Origin: an uncultured Clostridium sp.
GTDB taxonomy: Bacteria; Bacillota; Clostridia; Lachnospirales; Lachnospiraceae
Direction of reading: 5' to 3'
Length of the DNA stretch: 8,827 bases
NCBI RefSeq assembly: GCF_900547735.1
Contig: NZ_URHZ01000128.1
Coordinates: forward strand, 1-8,827
Made by a program: the position numbers and the translations under genes. A model generated the notes under the pieces. The model saw only the letters and a program-made list of their open reading frames with translations. It made no database searches and was not told where the DNA came from. Position 1 is the stretch's first letter. Each line of letters starts with the position of its first letter. This document shows, one piece after another, positions 6,553 through 8,827 of this stretch.

Positions 6553-6882
6553 TCAGGTGTCCTGGCTGTTCTTATAGGCCGTTCCCCAGGCCACCATGGA
6601 ATCCAGAATCGGCTTCAGGCTGTAACCCGTCTCCGTCAGGGAATATTCCACTCTGGGCGGAACCTCGGCATAGACTTTGCGGTTGATAAGCCCGGCGCTT
6701 TCCATGGCGCGCAGATTGCTGGTTAGAACCTTCTGGGTAATGCCGGTGACGGAACGCATCAGTTCGTTGAAACGTTTTGTCCCGGTCAGTAAATCGCGGA
6801 TAATGAGCACCTTCCATTTTTCACCGATGAGCTGCAGTGTCATCTCCACCGGGCAGTCGGGATGATTTTTGGTTGAATCCAT
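6553..6882 (-). CDS. HxlR-family winged-helix transcriptional regulator
   Basis: This is a 109-residue MarR-like dimeric DNA-binding protein. It has the complete HxlR signature: CPVEMTLQLIGEKWKVLIIRDLL split over residues 10-32, KRFNEL (36-41), the recognition region GITQKVLTSNLRAME (47-61), and the wing VYAEVPPRVEYSLTETG (70-86). Cys10 sits at the position of the redox- or electrophile-sensing cysteine of YodB/HypR-type members. Sensing of quinones, aldehydes or oxidants is therefore possible but unproven. A longer reading from a TTG at 6933 is possible, but I chose the ATG at 6882 because AAGGAGG (6894-6900) precedes it and the family motif begins soon after. It is divergent from a two-component operon and shares a control region containing a strong palindrome, a likely auto-operator. 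Confidence 0.93.
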   Translation of the reverse strand: MDSTKNHPDCPVEMTLQLIGEKWKVLIIRDLLTGTKRFNELMRSVTGITQKVLTSNLRAMESAGLINRKVYAEVPPRVEYSLTETGYSLKPILDSMVAWGTAYKNSQDT

Positions 6883-6895
6883 ATGTACATCAGCC

Positions 6896-6990
6896 TCCTT
6901 AATGACCGTATCCGAACGTAACGACAATATCAAAACGTAATGACAACATCAAACCACAATGACAACATCAAAACGTAATGACAGTATCAA
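6896..6990. repeat. Five 19-bp tandem repeats upstream of the HxlR gene
   Basis: Units at 6915-6933, 6934-6952, 6953-6971 and 6972-6990 follow the consensus AACGTAATGACAACATCAA. A more degenerate fifth unit at 6896-6914 overlaps the HxlR ribosome binding site. The array lies between the HxlR start and the divergent promoter region, so it would be in the HxlR leader and also directly upstream of the response regulator promoter. Possible roles are iterated protein binding sites or a variable-length spacer. Confidence 0.85.
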
Positions 6991-7008
6991 AACAGGTATA
7001 CATCTTAT

Positions 7009-7041
7009 TTGAATAGTATATAACAATTTTATACTATTGAA
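7009..7041. promoter_or_regulatory. Palindromic operator within overlapping divergent promoters
   Basis: The 12-bp arms TTGAATAGTATA (7009-7020) and TATACTATTGAA (7030-7041) are inverted repeats with one mismatch and a 9-base spacer. The central 9 bp of each arm is perfect. On the plus strand, TTGAAT-17-TACTAT (7009-7014, 7032-7037) is a promoter for the response regulator. By symmetry the minus strand reads TTCAAT-17-TACTAT toward the HxlR gene. A dimeric regulator bound here would cover both. HxlR proteins bind such palindromes, so HxlR is the first candidate, with the OmpR-type regulator second. Confidence 0.6.
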
Positions 7042-7085
7042 GCATGATTTTCAACTTTAACAGAAGAAATATGAGGACTCAGAGA

Positions 7086-7757
7086 ATGAATCACATTTTA
7101 ATAGTGGAAGATGACAGGGAGATTGCAGAAAACTTATTGTTTCTCCTGAAGAAAGAAGGCTTTTCGGCAGAGTGGGCCGCAACCAGGGAAGAGGCGCTCG
7201 ACAGAACCGCCCGGAAACGGTTTGATTTAATCCTGATGGATGTCATGCTGCCCGACGGAAACGGATATTCTCTCTGCACGACAATCAAAAGAGAGACGGA
7301 TATACCGGTTATTTTCCTGACCGCAATGGGGGATGAGGGCAGCATAGTTACGGGCTTTGATTTGGGTGCGGATGATTATATTGCAAAACCGTTCAAACCG
7401 CTGGAACTGATTTCACGGGTAAAAAATACACTCAGAAGAAGTGGGAAAAGCCGCTCCCTGTTTCTGATTGACGGTCTGGAAGTGGATACCGTAAAAGGCA
7501 TTGTCAGGAGAAATGGAAAGGAGATTATGCTGTCCGCGTTGGAATACAGGCTTTTACTTGTCTTCTTAAACCGACAGGGGGAAGTACTTTCCAGGATGAG
7601 GCTGCTGGAGGAGATATGGGATATTGCCGGTGACTATGTAAACGACAACACGCTCACCGTTTATATCAAGCGTCTCCGGGAGAAGATAGAGGAAGATCCG
7701 GCCAATCCGCGGATTATTACGACGGTCCGGGGGAGAGGCTACAGAGTCGGAGAATAA
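7086..7757 (+). CDS. OmpR/PhoB-family response regulator (second system)
   Basis: This 223-residue regulator pairs with the kinase downstream. The receiver domain (1-118) has Glu8/Asp9/Asp10, phosphoacceptor Asp52 in LMDVMLPDGNG, Thr79, and Lys101 in IAKPFKP. The winged-helix domain (about 125-223) ends in the diagnostic TTVRGRGYRVGE. The start at 7086 gives the canonical MNHILIVEDD N-terminus with GAGG (7073-7076) upstream. The in-frame ATG at 7044 coincides with the predicted transcription start and is unlikely. The stop TAA shares one base with the kinase ATG (TAATG, 7755-7759). The regulator is not a close copy of the one near the left edge: domain boundaries match but most residues differ. 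Confidence 0.95.
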   Translation: MNHILIVEDDREIAENLLFLLKKEGFSAEWAATREEALDRTARKRFDLILMDVMLPDGNGYSLCTTIKRETDIPVIFLTAMGDEGSIVTGFDLGADDYIAKPFKPLELISRVKNTLRRSGKSRSLFLIDGLEVDTVKGIVRRNGKEIMLSALEYRLLLVFLNRQGEVLSRMRLLEEIWDIAGDYVNDNTLTVYIKRLREKIEEDPANPRIITTVRGRGYRVGE

Positions 7758-8764
7758 TGATGAGATTATTAAGAAATCCGGAATTAAAAGTATTCGTGGG
7801 AATTTACCTGTTGTTTTCTGTGGCTTCATCGGCTGTAGCTGCAGTGTGGAACCCGTTTTTTGCCCTGTATGTGGCGATAGTCTGTCTGACGGCCGGAATT
7901 ATTTTTATGTGCTTTACGAAAAAAAGATATGACCGTCTGGCGGAGCTGTCCGCAGGGCTGGATGAAATACTGCACGGTGAAGGAGGAATTTCCATGCTTC
8001 CCGATCGGGAGGGGGAACTGGCGGTTCTCGGAAGCAAGATCTATAAGATGACGGTCCGTTTACAGGAGCAGGCGGAGGAATTGGGGAGGGAGAAGGCTTT
8101 TCTTCAGAATTCATTGGAAGATATTTCCCATCAGGTGAAAACGCCTCTGACCTCGATCCGCCTGCTCCTGAAACGGATAAGAGAAGCCACGGACGAAGAG
8201 GAAAAATTTAAAGCATTTTATGACATGGACCGACTTCTCACAAGGACGGAATGGCTGATTGCCACGCTGCTGAAAATAGCGAGGCTGGAGTCAGGAACTT
8301 TGGAGTTAAAAAGCGAACCAATGTCTGTTTCACAGCTTCTTAAACGGGCTTTGGAACCTCTGGAAATACCGATGGAATTAAAGGGGCAGGCCCTGCTTGT
8401 GGAGGGGGCGGAAAACTCCTTTTATACAGGAGATTTGCTGTGGTCTGCCGAGGCTCTGGGAAATATCCTTAAAAATTGTGTGGAACACACGCCGGAGGGC
8501 GGAACCATCAGGGTAAGTGCGGATGAGAATCCAGTCTATACACGGATTCGGATAAGAGATAATGGGGAAGGGTTTGCAGAGGAAGATTTAAGCCGTCTTT
8601 TTGAGCGCTTTTACAGAGGAAAGAATATCTGTCCGGAAGGCGCCGGAATCGGACTGGCGCTGGCCGGCATGATAATCAAAAAGCAGAACGGAACCATCAG
8701 GGCGGGGAATACGGAGGACGGCGGCGCGGAATTTGATATCCGGTTTTATAAGGGAGCGGTTTAA
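7757..8764 (+). CDS. VncS-like sensor histidine kinase with minimal sensor region
   Basis: This is a 335-residue membrane kinase. Two transmembrane helices (about 11-30 and 34-53) are separated by only a few residues, so there is almost no extracellular sensor. Sensing is probably within the membrane or through a partner protein. A short linker (~55-115, partly coiled-coil) precedes the H-box DISHQVKTPLTSI with His125. The ATPase domain has Asn240 in NILKNCVEHTPEGG, the G1 box DNGEGF (268-273), an F-box LFERFYRG (281-288) and the G2 box GAGIGLALAG (295-304). Small-loop kinases of this type often work with ABC transporters for peptides or antibiotics; no transporter is within the window. Two adjacent ATGs (7757, 7760) are possible; GGAG at 7749 is better spaced for the second. 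Confidence 0.94.
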   Translation: MMRLLRNPELKVFVGIYLLFSVASSAVAAVWNPFFALYVAIVCLTAGIIFMCFTKKRYDRLAELSAGLDEILHGEGGISMLPDREGELAVLGSKIYKMTVRLQEQAEELGREKAFLQNSLEDISHQVKTPLTSIRLLLKRIREATDEEEKFKAFYDMDRLLTRTEWLIATLLKIARLESGTLELKSEPMSVSQLLKRALEPLEIPMELKGQALLVEGAENSFYTGDLLWSAEALGNILKNCVEHTPEGGTIRVSADENPVYTRIRIRDNGEGFAEEDLSRLFERFYRGKNICPEGAGIGLALAGMIIKKQNGTIRAGNTEDGGAEFDIRFYKGAV

Positions 8765-8773
8765 GACTCCCTT

Positions 8774-8811
8774 TTTTAATATCATAGGAAAGTGCTCCTA
8801 TGATATTAAAA
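8774..8811. terminator. Long AT-rich hairpin after the second kinase gene
   Basis: There is a perfect 16-bp inverted repeat, TTTTAATATCATAGGA / TCCTATGATATTAAAA, with a 6-base loop, starting 9 bases after the kinase stop. The T-run is on the 5' side and the A-run on the 3' side, both inside the stem. This is the reverse of a standard intrinsic terminator. A small GCCC-TCC-GGGC hairpin (8812-8822) abuts it, and the window ends before any U-tract could be seen. It may be a terminator, an mRNA-stabilising stem or an operator. Confidence 0.5.
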
Positions 8812-8827
8812 GCCCTCCGGGCAGGAT

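Noticed and set aside
6896..6990. 19-bp repeats as a CRISPR array
   Set aside because: The units are directly adjacent with no unique spacers, and are too short.

Overview
The window looks like a chromosomal segment of a low-to-mid GC Firmicute, most likely a gut Lachnospiraceae of the Clostridium symbiosum/Enterocloster type. This is inferred from strong AGGAGG-type ribosome binding sites, sigma-A-like promoters, OmpR-family two-component operons with 1- or 4-base gene overlaps, a secreted lipoprotein, an HxlR regulator and a DUF3795-like protein. No rRNA, tRNA, transposase, phage gene or CRISPR array is visible.

Layout. (1) Bases 98-1986, minus strand: a response regulator followed by its sensor histidine kinase, translationally coupled by an ATGA overlap. 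(2) Bases 1987-2341: a 355-base divergent intergenic region. It holds a near-identical tandem pair of ~88-bp structured repeats (2022-2199) and a promoter-like segment with three helically phased TTTC(T/A)G repeats upstream of a TATACT -10. (3) Bases 2342-4315, plus strand: a large lipoprotein with an acidic/basic low-complexity linker and a right-handed beta-helix-like C-terminal half. It is plausibly the target of the divergent two-component system. (4) Bases 4316-4653: a 338-base gap with a 12-bp hairpin terminator, a set of GTTACTGTT direct and inverted repeats, and a good extended -10 promoter. (5) Bases 4654-5307, plus: a Cys-rich DUF3795-like protein with an Asn/Ser/Glu repeat insert. 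(6) Bases 5403-6431, plus, with its own TTGACA promoter: a C45/acyl-CoA:6-APA acyltransferase-like Ntn-hydrolase. (7) A hairpin lies between convergent genes, then an HxlR-family regulator (6553-6882, minus). (8) Bases 6883-7085: a divergent control region with five 19-bp tandem repeats and a near-perfect 12-bp palindrome embedded in overlapping divergent promoters. (9) Bases 7086-8764, plus: a second OmpR-type response regulator and VncS-like histidine kinase pair, followed by a long hairpin at the window end.

How it fits together. The first two-component system and the divergent lipoprotein look like a self-contained envelope-sensing/surface-protein module. The second appears to share a control region with the HxlR regulator, and its transport or resistance target, if any, probably lies beyond the right edge. 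The two enzymes in the middle look like independent single-gene units. Nothing amounts to a proven new system. The most interesting unexplained signals are the structured tandem repeat at 2022-2199, the 19-bp repeat array plus promoter palindrome at 6896-7041, and the domain apparently split by a disordered insert in the lipoprotein.
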